Below are positions 11,151 to 22,527 of a stretch of DNA of 64,000 nt, in pieces. A program made the translations under genes and the position numbers. The DNA lies in NCBI GenBank assembly GCA_003313425.1, contig NHZP01000078.1:124001-188000 (forward strand), written 5' to 3'. The notes under the pieces were generated by a model. The model searched no databases. It was not told the DNA's origin and saw only the letters and a program-made list of their open reading frames with translations. This DNA is from Pseudopyrenochaeta lycopersici (lineage: Eukaryota; Ascomycota; Dothideomycetes; Pleosporales; Pseudopyrenochaetaceae). Each line of letters starts with the position of its first letter. The stretch's first letter is position 1.

Positions 11151-11649
11151 AGGGGTAGCTTTTATCTCCCGGCTCTTGGAGGCGGTATGTTCGCAAGGAG
11201 TGATTATTGTAACGAGGTAAATAGGGAAGGCCTCGGCGGGACTTCGACTCCGCACCACCCGCGAGGTAGAGGGCGTGTGCTGCTTTGCGTCGAGTAGCAA
11301 CAAGGATCCTAGGGAACTATCTAGCCGTACAAGTCAGTATAGGGCATCGTAAACAGGGAAAGTGCTCTCTACCATCGCTGGTACTCAAGTCACAACGACT
11401 GAGGCTCGATCGTTGTCGCCAAAAATAGTGCTATCGTGCGGCGAGGTCGAAATGGCGTATCGCTGTGCTATCGTCTTGCAGTGAACGTAGGTAACGTTAA
11501 GGCACATCGCTGTTTCTACTTGCTGCGTTTGATACTCAGCGCAATGTGAAGCTGTACTCGCTATCGTCAGACACTGTGTGGGAGTGGGCAGATGGTGTTG
11601 TAGGCGATTTGAAGCCACGGGCAGTGAAGATTAGAAATTTGTGCGCTGT

Positions 11650-12363
11650 CGTCTACCCCGCCAAGCAAGCCAAAGTCGCTCGTAGTATCAAGACGCTGTG
11701 GCGAGAAGGTATGAGGGATAACTGGAGGAGTTTTCAAGAGCTTGTTGAGGCAATGATAGCGAGACTCTGGATGCTGAGAATGTCGATTTTGACCTTATAC
11801 TCACAGAAGAGCAGCTTCAGCAACCGCTGCCGGCATCTGGGAAAGCTCCAGCTGCTCGCGTCCGCCCTGGGATCGTGACCGCAATACAAAAAGATGGACT
11901 AGCCAGCGTTATTGCAACAGAACGGGTGCGTAGTGGCACTGCAATTGGTATACGAGATCAGTGGAGATGTGATGAACCGGCTTGTAGCAACTATCCGTAT
12001 GTTTGCTTCTATCGTCAGGTACCTGGCCAGCTTCCTCGGTTTGAGAACCACATGCAAGTCAAGAGCAACATCGTCAACATATGTGTTCAAGATGTTGAGT
12101 TGAAGAGGTGTACGGTGGAACAGCCATCTGATCGAGTCAGGCTTGCAATCCTAGCAGCAAGAGATGAAGTTGAGGCTGATAAAAGACGGAAAAAGCAGCG
12201 GAGGGCATCACCAAACTGGATGATCGAAGACCTCACAAAGGCTATACTTGCTGGCCATCTTGCACAGATGACTGCAATGAGTGCAGCGAGTACTCAACAA
12301 TATCAACAGCCTCAGGTTCCCCCGAAGAGCCATCCATATATAGAGTCATCACCGCGTGGATGA
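11650..12363 (+). pseudogene. Decayed gene of unknown family with a short Cys motif
   Basis: Coding-like sequence moves between frames. The last part (from about 11875) has CDEPACSNYPYVCFYR, a spaced-Cys motif, followed by a His-containing segment and a Lys/Arg-rich tail (KRRKKQRR). The composition looks like real protein, but no start is visible and the frame changes near 11850. The family is not recognised. It lies directly upstream of a pogo transposase relic and may belong to the same decayed element. Confidence 0.35.
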
Positions 12364-12459
12364 TCTCCAATTGTTGGCTCTTACACTCCACTGTTCGAAC
12401 ACACACGCAATTTCTTCCACCACTGGCTTGAAGCAGCTCTCCAATTCGATGCTATAATC

Positions 12460-13297
12460 ATGAAGATCAAGAGAGAGGTTGTGACGACTGCATCCCATAA
12501 GCTTCAACCCTGCGACATCTCCGTATTCAGCCCATTGAAGAATGCTGACCGCGAACAGGTCGAGCGACTAAAGCGAGGATGTGTAGGAACAATTGGGAAG
12601 GAGCATTTCACTTATCTGTATAGCCCTGCAAGGAACCAAGCTTTTACGTCCAGGAACATACGGGCGGGATGGGCGAAGGCTGTTACTGGAATGAGTCCCC
12701 TGGAAACAAACGTTAGCGAGGGAGGTACTTGTAAACAAGACCAAGTACCACAAACACCTGTAACGCCAATTACAGCAAATGCTGTTATCTCGCTGCACAA
12801 TCTGATCAAACATGATGCAAACGTAGTTGATGGGGCGAGCAGACAGCGCTTGCAGAGGCACATACAGAAGCTTGCCAATGCTACCCAACTGTCCTTTGCA
12901 GAGCGTGCCCTACTTGAGGAACAGAATCAATTCTTGGCCGAGATAAATAACGAAGCGAAAGTTCGACGATCGACTAAAGCGACAATCCTAGATACTAGTC
13001 GAGGATTGTTATAAGCTACGAAGACCTCGTTAAGGCACGAGAGGATCGTGCTAGAAAAGACGCCGAGAAAGAGGCTAAGAAGATCGTGAAACGAGGCGAA
13101 GAAAGCTGCGAGGGCTACGCGAGCAGATGAAGTCCCTAACGGCAAGAAGAAACGAGGTCGGAAGCGTAAAGTCGACGCATCCGAGGTAGATACGCCAGCA
13201 CCAAAGGCTAAAGCAGTACGAACCAGGGAAGTACAAGCAGAGCAAGAGGGGTCCGATCTAGAGCTAGAGGCCGTAATACCACCAGCACCGTGGAGGG
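12460..13297 (+). pseudogene. pogo/Fot1-type transposase (DDE_1), C-terminal half
   Basis: The frame opens near SHKLQPCDISVFSPLK, equivalent to the SHxLQPLDVxxFxPLK segment holding the third catalytic Asp of pogo-like transposases. It continues with RAGW and ends in a Lys-rich tail (KKKRGRKRKVDA). A stop at 13012 and frame changes in 13010-13150 disrupt the tail. The first two catalytic Asp regions are missing. It ends in PPAPWRE just before a LINE 3' fragment. Confidence 0.7.
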
Positions 13298-13441
13298 AAC
13301 ATATCACCTCGTGCCACAGAAAGCAGACACCGCTTCAGTTGCCGAAGATAGGACGCTGAACACTTGGAGAAAAGCACTCAAGCAGTCTACTAACAACATT
13401 ACTAACCCACGAGAAATCGAAGAGAAATGTTAAATGAAGGA
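13298..13441 (+). mobile_element. 5'-truncated LINE 3' end (second copy at 46.4 kb)
   Basis: These 144 bp match the reverse complement of 46440-46584 almost base for base, from AACATATCACCTCGTGCC to GTTAAATGAAGGAATAT. At 46 kb the same stretch lies directly downstream of a LINE ORF, so this is a severely 5'-truncated insertion of the same family, placed at the end of a pogo relic. Confidence 0.75.
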
Positions 13442-13842
13442 ATATTCTACAGCTGCAAGCGCAGCCTCTATTAGATCCATATTGGTAGAGTTATGTAGTG
13501 TTGAAGTTTTAAGCTTGGTGTTCCAAAATCAGACATTACGCTGTCCCGGTACAGTATCACGCTGTCAACCTCGGTACATTAAACGGGGTAAACATCTGTG
13601 TCGGCTGGCCCGTATTGCCTCTCGGGTGAATATGGTCCTGCCAAGTCTACTATCAGGCTTAGTGCTATAATGCTTCGTATTTCGCATTAACTCGAGAAAT
13701 GATATAAATCTAATCAGGATCCGCGACCAACTCAGAGCGGGATCGGCCCGAATCAACACATTATATCTAGACCGCTTCAACGCCCTTAAGCTCCTGAATG
13801 TAATAGAGCAAGCTAGCGCACTAATCCTTCCATGTTCCGAAC
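13442..13842. other. AT-rich spacer upstream of the secreted-protein gene
   Basis: No gene was recognised. The last part is the presumed promoter of the gene that starts at 13843. Confidence 0.35.
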
Positions 13843-14995
13843 ATGTGTCTTTTCCTTGTTACAGCACTACTGTCAGCTTTAGCGACTTCTGCACTTGCGC
13901 GCATTAGCCCCTATGACCCGACGTCAAACCGGCGCCCAGACAACATCACTGGCCTTAATTACTTCTATTACAGCAATACTGGATCGTTAGTAGTTTCTTC
14001 TTTGAGCTGCGCTAAATAGGAAATGCACATCTAATTAACCGACGCTCTCATTAGATACTACAATGGCACCATCACCATCCAACTCCATCTCAAAGATAGG
14101 AACGTGGATGAAGATGACGTTGACCTTTTTCCAGGCAACGTATGCGAGAATTTTATAAACAATACCATCGACATCTCCTACAATGCTCTTGTAGCAATAG
14201 CAAAGCAAAATCCAACGGGGTCAGACATTCCGTTCATCCTTACAATTCATGCTTGGGACAAGGCCTTCGACTTATCAAGGTCGTCTAAGAATTATAGCGA
14301 ATATCAGGAATTTTCATTCCAGACGTCACAGTGCGTTTTCCTCGCCCCATGTTACACTCCTCAGTACTCTTCTTGAGGCACAATAGTCCACAGAATCGAG
14401 CGTATGACAATGAGAATCAAGTAGACTGATATGGATTCGAAGGTCGGAGGACACGGAAATCTTTTGGAACTTAGCCTTGCAGAATTCAACCCCCACATCT
14501 TACTCCTTCGTGGGGAACCGGACCACAGAGTTGTTCACTCCAGATCTCATGTTTAACCTTACCCAGCCGTGCGGAGACGGGAGCGTGGATAAAATCGACG
14601 AAGAAGGATACCTGTTCACCGGAGCTTTCTTGATGCCTGAACTGTACGACCCATCAATGAGCGGTAAATGGACGGATTCCGTCCCGATCCCACGGATACA
14701 GGGTAGTTTTGACAACCTTTCTGCTTGGATAGATATCAACGCCCTCTTCAGTATCACTAGCTCGAAATCTCAGACTCAGCTTGTGGGCAGCATTGATGTC
14801 AACTTTCAGGGTAATATCGACGCACTGCAATCAGACCAGGCCTTGTTTGGGAAGGACAAGCCGGAGTGGAACGCTACACTGGGATTCTCGGTGGCGAGTG
14901 TGATAGATGGAAAATCTGCTGGCGCTAGACTGCGTCTGAATAGGGGCATTGCCTGTACAATAGGGATACTAGTATCTACATTGCTATTCGTGTAA
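13843..14995 (+). CDS. Secreted, probably GPI-anchored protein of unknown function
   Basis: The start ATG opens a clear signal peptide (MCLFLVTALLSALATSALA). An intron at 13986-14054 (GTTAGT...TTAG, 69 bp) joins exon 1 to an Asn-glycosylation-rich exon. A further intron must lie between about 14330 and 14492, because a TGA at 14374 ends the second exon's frame and homologous-looking sequence resumes after a TTGCAG acceptor at 14492; its donor is unresolved. The C-terminus ends in a short hydrophobic stretch (IACTIGILVSTLLFV) after small residues, as in GPI attachment signals. Several NxS/T sites (NIT, NGT, NNT, NST) support secretion. If the middle intron is not real, the gene is broken. Confidence 0.6.
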
Positions 14996-15159
14996 ATCTA
15001 CTAAGCGTCGAATTCCTTGTACAGCTAGTCTTAATAGAAAGTAGTAATCTAATTAGATTAGATGAACGTGTACCACAAGTGGAATCGCACACAAGCGAAA
15101 TGCGCACCTTTGCCAAGACTATGGCTCTATCTATCTTCAAGCCCAATGTCTCAACACCT

Positions 15160-15710
15160 AATATCGAGTCACTCCCTCGTGAAGATAGGATCATCCTAGC
15201 TATTCAAGCAATAAAAAAATGCCGAATTTAAGCCGGCGACGCGCTGCTGCAATCTACAGTGTTCACAAAAGCACCCTTCGGCTGCAGCACGCTAGAAAGC
15301 CCTCACAGCGCGATTCCCAGCCTAAATCATCAAGGCTTTATAAGTACGAAGAGGACGCAGTTATATAATACATAAGGAAGCTAGATGCGCGAGGATGTGC
15401 CCCTACGTTAAGTTATATTTGTGGAATGGCCAACCAACTGCTCGCTGTACGCGGTGATATTGCACTAGCCAGGATTGGTAATCGTTCCGGTTGGAGGTAC
15501 CAACTGAGTGGCGACCCTACATGAATTTGCGTGCGACAGCAGCCATAGGGCTGATATAGCTTCCTACCATCGTAATAGGCCTTTGATACTCGAATATAGC
15601 CCTTTTATGTGTATTGTTCGTGGTAAGAGCTTAATGGTGGTTCTATCCCTTGAAAGGCCGAGTTGTGCCATAATTTTGCAGCCAATCGGCTGCATCGTCG
15701 GCTAAAATCG
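15160..15710 (+). pseudogene. pogo/Fot1-type transposase, N-terminal HTH relic
   Basis: After frame restoration by eye the sequence reads like the N-terminal helix-turn-helix region of fungal pogo transposases: AIQAIKK, then RRRAAAIYSVHKSTLR, KPSQRDSQPKSSRL, then MANQLLAVRGD. Stops interrupt it repeatedly (for example TAA at 15229-15231 and in IxYIRKLDARG near 15366). No catalytic domain follows. Confidence 0.6.
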
Positions 15711-15834
15711 ACATTTTCCGAATATCAAATGAGAAGCCTCACCAAAGAAATTAGGTGAGAGTAATTCGTACGATTGATCACGTAAATGCGCAAGTTTAAG
15801 ATCGTAATTTTCGAGCAATTGATCAATTTTTCAG

Positions 15835-16320
15835 CTAAAAACGCGTTGCTTGAAGGTTGGTTTCGCGCCTGTGGGACTCGTTCACATGCTCAGACCAACA
15901 GGATTTCCTACATATAGGAATTTGGCAGTAAATACAACCCCATTGAGTCCGTTTTGGTCGAGTAGGGCGAATTTGGTTCACTGATAACTCACCAAGTGGG
16001 CGGCGAGGCGTTGAGCGCTTACCTGTAACGGCACAAACTACGCAACTGCGGTATTGCGGATAAAGACGACTGATTTGGTGCTGCCCCTGAGTGCTTTTCA
16101 ATGGATTCAAACGTCGTAACGGCGTAGGTTGTATCATTAGATCCCTTAACTGTACCACTAACCTTGAAAGCCACGTTTTGTGATCATTGTAACTGGTCTT
16201 TTCGTTGGCTGTATGCCACTTATAACTGTTGACAAGTGAGATGTCGATAAGAAGAGTAAATAAAGGCCTCCAGGTTTTCCGATGGGAACGCAGGATTGGG
16301 TTGATTGATAGGATTTTCAA
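15835..16320 (-). pseudogene. piggyBac-type transposase, C-terminal relic
   Basis: The minus strand reads TWRPLFTLLIDISLVNSYK, equivalent to the conserved segment after the third catalytic residue of piggyBac transposases, and ends in a Cys-rich tail (SCVVC ... CIYCQIPICRKSCWSEHV) of the type also seen in the intact element at 4.4-6.5 kb. It diverges from that element and lacks the catalytic core. Downstream AT-rich sequence to 15710 holds nothing recognisable. Confidence 0.65.
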
Positions 16321-16515
16321 CCAAGGACGGATTGATTGGATTGGATTGATTAGTAAGCTAATCGTACTCCTTCAAATATCCGTGCCAAGGATCAGCTTAC
16401 CAAGCAGATTCGGCTGCGCCGACACTCGCCGTAGGCGAGTGCCTGCAGCCCACACGATAATACCGACCAAACGATAAATCTTCAACCACTTTCTATTAAC
16501 TATTGAAATAACTCC

Positions 16516-18055
16516 TCAACCCCGCCAGTTCTCATAGTAATTTTCATATGCTAGTAATCCTGCCCTGCGCATTGAAGCCCATACCAGTTGTAATTGATTA
16601 TGGACTGGCTGATAAGCCTGGAGATGCTGTTTCTTCTTCCCTATCGGCATTCCTTTCATTCTGCGATAATTCATTTCAAGGTCCTTCAGCTCAGACATGA
16701 GCTTATTTTGCACCATCTTTCGCGCAGAATGGGAGTAGATAACACCCATTGATGTCTTGAGAAGTGTACGGGATCGCTGTTGGCGTGCGCGGCGTGATTG
16801 TGCGATTGAAGTCATGGTCCGTAGTTCTCCAATTGCTTGATCACCAGCTACCGACATGTTGTATGCTCCAAACAGTGTGCGTTTAACGTTCTCGCTTATA
16901 TCCTCGTTATCAAGACAATAGTCGATATTCCTCTTAAGCGTACGGATTGTTAATGGTGTATTTAACTCTTGTGGTGGTGGGGTGGTTCTCTCTTCCTCTT
17001 CGCCTTCCTCTTCGCCTTCCTCTTCGCCTTCGCTCTCGCTCCCACTCTGGCAATCAGTATTAAGGATAGCAATATCCTTTTGTACATTCTCTTCAATGCG
17101 CTTAGCATTTGGTGGGAAAAGCCCTGAGTCCCGCCAGCCTTTTTGGATTGTCTGCCTTTTAAAGGTATAGGCGCGAATTGATTCGATTGCTGCCAAGAAT
17201 TCGACTTTGTTAAAAGATGTACAGCCAGTCCGTGTTGCATGATCAACCGCCTGCGCATGCCAGTGCTTATATGGCTGGAAGCAACCAACATCAAGTGGTT
17301 GAAGGAAATGTGATGTATGTGGTGGAAGGCGATATGCAATCACCTTATGAGCTTCTAGAACCTCTAGAAGCTCTTGAGTGCAATGAGAGTCAAAGCCATC
17401 AAATAAAAGTAGTCGATATATACCCTTAAGGTACTTTTGACTCTCTCGTACGAAGTGCTTTGCCCACTCAAGGCTTAATTCATCGTTTGTATAACCACTA
17501 GTGCTATAAGCAACTAGATAGTTATCTGGTAGATCGCTAAAATACCGTTCAAGAAACGCTGTTCCTTCAATAATTATCATTGGTGGAATAGTATTTCCTT
17601 CGGCATTAACACACTCAGTCATTGTTAAGGATGTACGATCGACAGGCGTTGGCAGATAGACGCGGCGGCGAGGCTCGAACGTAATAACCCATTCATCTTT
17701 TCCAATTCCAATGCGAAAGCCAGTTTCATCAAAGTTCCAAATATCCATTGGTGTAATCCCATGCATCTTGATGATATCCATAAAGCCATTAAACCATTTA
17801 AGGATAGCTTCGATATCGTGTGCGATCGCGCGCTGAAGATCGAGAGATTGTTGACGTCGAATGTGGAGCTCGGGGTGGCGTTTAAGCCAATTCTTTGCCC
17901 ATCGTGAGTTGGCTGATGGAGGCGCTCCAGGGCCCTCATGGCCACGTTGAAGAAGGTAGTTGGCGCATGATACAATCATTGGCAATCGCACACATACTCC
18001 CAACTCATCAAGGCGAGCAATATAATCATATAAAAAGAAGGTATAAGAAGTGAAT
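16516..18055 (-). pseudogene. pogo-type transposase (DDE_1), N-terminally truncated
   Basis: About 495 uninterrupted codons carry an HTH/CENP-B-like segment (ANSRWAKNWLKRHPEL) and all three catalytic Asp regions: WNFDETGFRIG, LLFDGFDSHCT and SHFLQPLDVGCF. A Glu-rich stretch (EEEGEEEGEEEE) and a basic tail follow. Upstream the frame continues as YDYIARLDELGV to about 18055 with no ATG, so the first HTH region (about 80-100 residues in relatives) is missing. No terminal repeat was identified; a GATTGGATT-rich stretch at 16320-16350 lies beyond its 3' end. It ends next to the stop of the following minus-strand ORF. Confidence 0.75.
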
Positions 18056-18087
18056 AAAGAGTAAGTTATAATGTTCAGTTCGCTTGG

Positions 18088-19818
18088 TCAAAAGACTTCT
18101 GGCATACCATGCTGCACGTACTTGCTAAAGGCGTCCGCAAAGACCTTGCAGATCTGAGTCTTTGGTTCAGGAAGGATGTTATTGGAGAAATAGTGAGCAC
18201 CATACCATCGCGTAATCTCATTAACAAAGAATCGCGCCTCTCCCTGGTCATCGTTGGCGATACCGACATCCAGACGAACCCCAACCTCGAGAGACTCAAA
18301 ATATGTTAAGCTATCAGCCCGAGAACGGAGCTGTTCAAAAACGTAGAGCGAAGTGTGTTTCAGGTCAGACAGGGAAAGCGATCCGCTGTTTTGATGCTCG
18401 AAGTCGTCCGGCTCGACTGACTTCGAAGCAAGGGCTTGCGTCTCCCAGTTCCATGCAGTCTTCGCCATGGCAACTATGTAGCCGCTTCGACCACGAACAC
18501 CGCTTGCGTCAGATTGTGTGGCGATGAACACTCGGAATTCGCAATTATGCAAGCCCGGGACAAACTCTTGATGGAACCAATGCGTCTGATCGTCGGGTGA
18601 CTTCTTCTTCCTCTTCATTTTCTCTTTGGTTCGCCGCCGCGTCTGGCCCCGTTGCTCAGATGTACAGGTAAGCTTCCCTAATACTCCTTTCTTTTGCACA
18701 TTCACATGTTTTGCTGAGCCACTGTGGGACCTCTTGTGAACTGTAGTTTCGCATGGCAGAAGCTGGCACGGGCCGTGGCCATAGCAAGTTTTTGGGCGAT
18801 ATGAAAACTCTAATGGAGCAGACTGAGCGATTGCGTCTAAGGCTCGAATATCTCCGATCTTCGCCCTCTCTTGCCAGGACTCACTTTCGCTTGGATATGC
18901 ACGAACGGGAGCTCCGTGGATATGTTTCAACATGCGGATTGCTGCGTACACGGCATCGAGGGCCATGTCTTGTGGCTCCTCAGTGGTCCAGTGGATAAAG
19001 ATGACTGTGTTCTGGGGTTGGCCATCGCCGTCTCGGCAAGTGGTGTGAAGGAGACGGCTTTCCAACTGGGTGGTAAGCCAGTCCCACGCCAGTATGAGAA
19101 CCGGGAATGAGCTCATTGATCTGATGGCTGATATGGTTACCAGACCTTGGTGTACACAAAAGCCATCCTCGCTCGAGACGAGTACCGTCTCGCCCAAGTC
19201 CGATTCAGCAGCTGCTTCTAGCCAAGCGTCGTAGCCAAGTATCGCACGATCATCCGAAAAGAACTGTATCGCGAGTGTATTAGACTGGATGAAAGGTGGG
19301 TTGTCGGGAAACGTAATCCAGAGTACCATGTCCCATGAGGCCGCTCGTGGATCAGGTGTATTTTGTATTGCTTGCTGTGTAGATGTCAAAGCCGGATCAA
19401 TCAGCGGAGAATGGTGTAGCGCTGTGCCTAGTCCAACCGAACTGCGAATAGTTTTCTTCTGTGCCCGTCTGCTGCGCTGCAGTGCGTTTCTTTTCGCGTG
19501 ATGTAGAATGCAATTTATGTACCCCTTCTCAGGCGCATTAGAACAAGTATCGCTGAACACACATAGTCCTTTCGCTTTCCTTTCGCTGCGCTGGTCTTGT
19601 CTGAGCTCTTTGCACGCGATGCAGGGCTTGCCGTTTAGTGACTTATGGCTAGGATCGTCAGGCCGTCTTTTACACCGCTGCATGAGGATGTGGCTGGAAG
19701 CTGGCAATGAAGCTGGCAATGAAGCTGGCAATGAAGCTGGCGAGGCCAAGCGAATGCTGCCAAGTCTATTAACACCCGTGCACGTCCTTGCGTAATGCGC
19801 GCGCAACACCATCAACAT
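18088..19818 (-). CDS. Large single-exon protein of unknown function with a Cys-rich N-terminus
   Basis: There are 576 uninterrupted codons, without introns. After a 12-bp repeat coding SLPA three times (19700-19745) comes a Cys-rich segment (CKRRPDD ... CIACKEL ... CVFSDTCSNAP ... CILHH) that could bind zinc. A basic stretch (RRRTKEKMKRKKK) follows in the middle. The last 150 residues are well ordered (EFVPGLHNCEFRVFIAT ... VGVRLDVGIAND ... FFVNEITRWYGAHYFS). The R-x-D-x-G and VNEI pattern faintly recalls an ATP-grasp-type core, but this is weak. ATG 19684 (MQRCKRRPDD) is an alternative start that avoids the SLPA repeat. The family is not recognised; the open frame in a RIP-affected region argues that it is retained. 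Confidence 0.6.
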   Translation of the reverse strand: MLMVLRAHYARTCTGVNRLGSIRLASPASLPASLPASLPASSHILMQRCKRRPDDPSHKSLNGKPCIACKELRQDQRSERKAKGLCVFSDTCSNAPEKGYINCILHHAKRNALQRSRRAQKKTIRSSVGLGTALHHSPLIDPALTSTQQAIQNTPDPRAASWDMVLWITFPDNPPFIQSNTLAIQFFSDDRAILGYDAWLEAAAESDLGETVLVSSEDGFCVHQGLVTISAIRSMSSFPVLILAWDWLTTQLESRLLHTTCRDGDGQPQNTVIFIHWTTEEPQDMALDAVYAAIRMLKHIHGAPVRAYPSESESWQERAKIGDIRALDAIAQSAPLEFSYRPKTCYGHGPCQLLPCETTVHKRSHSGSAKHVNVQKKGVLGKLTCTSEQRGQTRRRTKEKMKRKKKSPDDQTHWFHQEFVPGLHNCEFRVFIATQSDASGVRGRSGYIVAMAKTAWNWETQALASKSVEPDDFEHQNSGSLSLSDLKHTSLYVFEQLRSRADSLTYFESLEVGVRLDVGIANDDQGEARFFVNEITRWYGAHYFSNNILPEPKTQICKVFADAFSKYVQHGMPEVF

Positions 19819-20789
19819 AAAAACACGACAACAGCGAGTATTTCAATTTTTGGAATTAACGCAGTATACCGCACGTAAAAGTCCGCTCAAGACGCCTAAC
19901 GACTAGCCAACACTTCAGAATCAGCGCCCACTGCTACTGAGGCATCTGCATTCCATTATGTTAGAAATGGCGTTGCCGAGATTGGTCACCTACTAAGACA
20001 AGGGAGCGCATCTTGAACCGAATGACTTCACAACACCGTTTCACGCCGATCTGCTAACAAGTGCGCTTAGCCCCACCTTCCGTACGTGGTTAAGCGCTAA
20101 CCGTCAGCATTAACCAAACGATATTATTGGTCAGCGACCAACAATACCTGGGCCGGACCCATGTTTGGCTGATCGGCTCCAGTTGGTGTTGCTGCCTGCG
20201 AAGGTGAAGCCGCATTCGCTAAGCACTGTACAAAGAGCACGTTCAGGTAGTAAGATGAGAAAAAGGCCAATATTTTGGTCATTGCGAAAGAACCCGAAAT
20301 GGCCGCAGGGCGAAGCCCAAACTGGCTGTCGCCTAAAAATCTATCAGGTTCTATATATAGACACCTAGTACGAGCGAGTTGAAGGAGGACTCGAGGAGCC
20401 CGAAATAGTTCTTCTGAAAGTCACAAATCGCGCCTCGAATAGTAAGGGCAAGATCAACAGCAGGCTGGTAAGAGCAGATGTGTACTACAGTTTCATACAT
20501 CGCCCGTCGGTGTGAAGGTAGATGCGGCCCTACCGGAACAACCGCGCAGGTGGCAATTGATCAACTGGCCACGGTAACATGACGCTGGGCGGTTTGGAGT
20601 GAGGATCAGTATAGAGGTACCTGACGCGGCCTCAACCGCGTCGACGATTTTGGAGCGGAGAAAACGACTGTGCTGGACTCGTCAAGGATTCATCTCGCCG
20701 TTACAATCCATGGAAAGGGTCCTATCATCGCTGGAGCCGCGGGCAAGTATGAGTAAGTGGTGGGCAAGCTGCGAGTACATGGGGCACCT
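19819..20789. other. Gene-poor segment
   Basis: No coding region was recognised. It contains short palindromes (GGTTAAGCGCTAACC near 20090 and TTGGTCAGCGACCAA near 20127) whose meaning is unknown. Confidence 0.3.
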
Positions 20790-21080
20790 TTCGATTTAGG
20801 CTCCTTTGTTTTTCGGGCCATTCTATTTCATGATAACGTTAGCTATGTATAGCGCCTGCTCTGGGCCCCAAAACAGGTCCTTACATCATCAGGGCCATTC
20901 TGTAGACACTAGACCGAACGTGCTCCGCCGGGTCACTTCCAAAAGAACTCCTGCGCTTCTCTTTCACGACCTCGACGGCAGTGGGAGACGAATCGATCGC
21001 CGGCAGGAATATCGTTTGATTAGCATGAGTTGGCTCGCAATAAAGGGTCGGAGGTGAAAGCAGCCGGAGATAAGAATGAG
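20790..21080 (+). repeat. Dispersed repeat, copy A
   Basis: Shares many short blocks in the same order with copies at 33815-34400 and 38797-39260: an AT-rich opening with CTCCTTTG and TTCTATTT, the block TATAGCGCC, then GGACC/GGCCC..AGGTCC, GAACGTGCT, CTCCTGCGCTTCTC and ATGAG..GGCTTGCAA-like ends. No ORF is shared. It is probably a decayed, RIP-affected element. Confidence 0.6.
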
Positions 21081-21370
21081 ACGCAGACTAGGAGTCACAA
21101 CGCTTGGAACGCTACAGTACATATACGGCTGGTGTTAAGTGCTCTGATGTGTTGTGTGCTGAGTGGTCTAGTGTGCTGAGTGGTCTCGTGTGACGTGTGT
21201 TCCGAGGCCCATCTCTGCATTTTTAGTAACCAGGGTTCGTTGAACAATGACAATTCATATGCTCAATCACCGGTACATAACAAAGCAATCGACTCACTGC
21301 TGTGTCTTTCAGCGAACTCTGCCACATTTCTTCTCACGATCTTCAACTCTTATCCTCACAGAGTTTTGAT

Positions 21371-21704
21371 CTTTATCGCATCGTAGGGTTAAGTCAGCTA
21401 TAAAACCTCTACGCGTCTTTCACCATGACACTGTCTCCTCAGGTACGTACCACATTCCACCGATGCGACCACGCTAACAAGCCGTGTATACTTGTAGATC
21501 TCGATGGCTTCGTCCCTTGTGTCTCTGCCACTGGCCGCCTGCCTCCGTTCCTCCATCGTGCCAACTAATGCAGCCTCGAATCGACCCTAGGTCGCCTCTA
21601 AACCCTTCAAGGGCGGCTGAGGCTGCTTCACCGGCCTCTCATTCTTTGAGTACGTATCAGCGATAGAAGGCCACACCAGAGATCTGTGGACACTACAACA
21701 TGAG
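21371..21704 (+). repeat. Arm 1 of a 12-kb-spaced inverted repeat, with a spliced mini-ORF
   Basis: About 330 bp match the reverse complement of 33477-33813 with only some ten differences. Both arms contain an ATG (21424) followed after 18 bases by a textbook intron (GTACGT ... GCTAAC ... TTGTAG, 21442-21498) and a short open continuation to a TAG near 21587. The product would be about 35 residues and is not recognised. The spacing and inverted order suggest duplicated subterminal or transposon sequence. Confidence 0.75.
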
Positions 21705-21766
21705 AGCGCCACACTTAGCGTTAGCAGCTCGCCATCTACCTCACGATTGCCCCCGGCATTGCCTAC

Positions 21767-21970
21767 GTGACCCACTTCCTCCGCTGCAGCAAGTACAAGG
21801 ATCTCCGGCACCACATCTTTGGCAACCTATCCGGGCGACACAACCTCCGGGCCATCCTGAGCAAGCCACAGCTAGCCATCAAAGTCATCGAGTATATGGA
21901 ACAAACGCATATCCTTGGGCAAGTAGGGATCAGAGACGCGCAGACGCCGAGCGCTGGGGGGAGACTGTAG
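21767..21970 (+). pseudogene. LINE (Tad-like) C-terminal scrap
   Basis: One frame reads THFLRCSKYKDLRHHIFGN, then LRAILSKPQLAIKVIEYME, then HILGQVG. This is the pattern of the Cys/His knuckle and closing helices at the C-terminus of fungal LINE polyproteins (compare ETVEHFLFRCRRW at 46.8 kb). Nothing of the reverse transcriptase is present nearby. Confidence 0.55.
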
Positions 21971-22368
21971 GTAGAGCGGACGCGACGGACGAGGCGAAAC
22001 GCCTCTACGAGCCTAGAAACACAGTATTCAGTCAGTACAACCAGTATTTCAATGGCCCTGAGAAGCATATGTAGATAGCGGTTGATGGAAATCGGCAGGC
22101 CTCTGGGGACAGATGGCTCTTCTTGAGTGACGTGGGGCGGCGCGGATCAACATCCGCACCGCGCCGGCTGTCTGCCATGCCAGCTGATACTGTAGCTGCA
22201 CCAGGCATAGCTGCAGAGAAAGCGCGGCTGAAACCGAGTAGGACAAATCCAATCCATCATCACCTAGAAGCATTCGTTCACTACAATAGAGACACCTACC
22301 TATACAATCTTCAACAACGCATGCTTTTTATTTATAGCTACGTTTCTACGGGTTTTAGTGAGCAAAGA

Positions 22369-22502
22369 CATGGAGAATAAGTGGTCATTCACAGTAGGCC
22401 AGCAGTCCTTCCTGACATTGTTTAACCCAACCAACAGTATGATTAGGCTGTAAGTATTTACTACGATATATTTGATATTGTACTAAGAAACGATATTTTA
22501 GG
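22369..22502 (+). other. Short coding-like exon and canonical intron leading into the tandem array
   Basis: An ATG at 22369 opens 27 codons of ordinary composition (WSFTVGQQSFLTLFNPTN), ending at a perfect donor GTAAGT (22451). A 52-bp intron with branch TACTAAG ends at TTTTAG (22502). Directly after the acceptor the frame meets a TAG, so alone this would be a 28-residue peptide. The array of intron-like monomers starts 26 bp downstream. Confidence 0.35.
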
Positions 22503-22527
22503 AAGTAGGTTACCTACTAATATTTAT

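Noticed and set aside
11215..11275. Possible tRNA gene (GGCGGGACTTCGACTCC-like T-arm on the opposite strand).
   Set aside because: No consistent acceptor stem, anticodon arm or standard GTTCGA loop could be folded.
10728..11303. A single 191-codon minus-strand gene.
   Set aside because: Only part of it is homologous to a known family, and the homology changes frame; it is better described as a relic.
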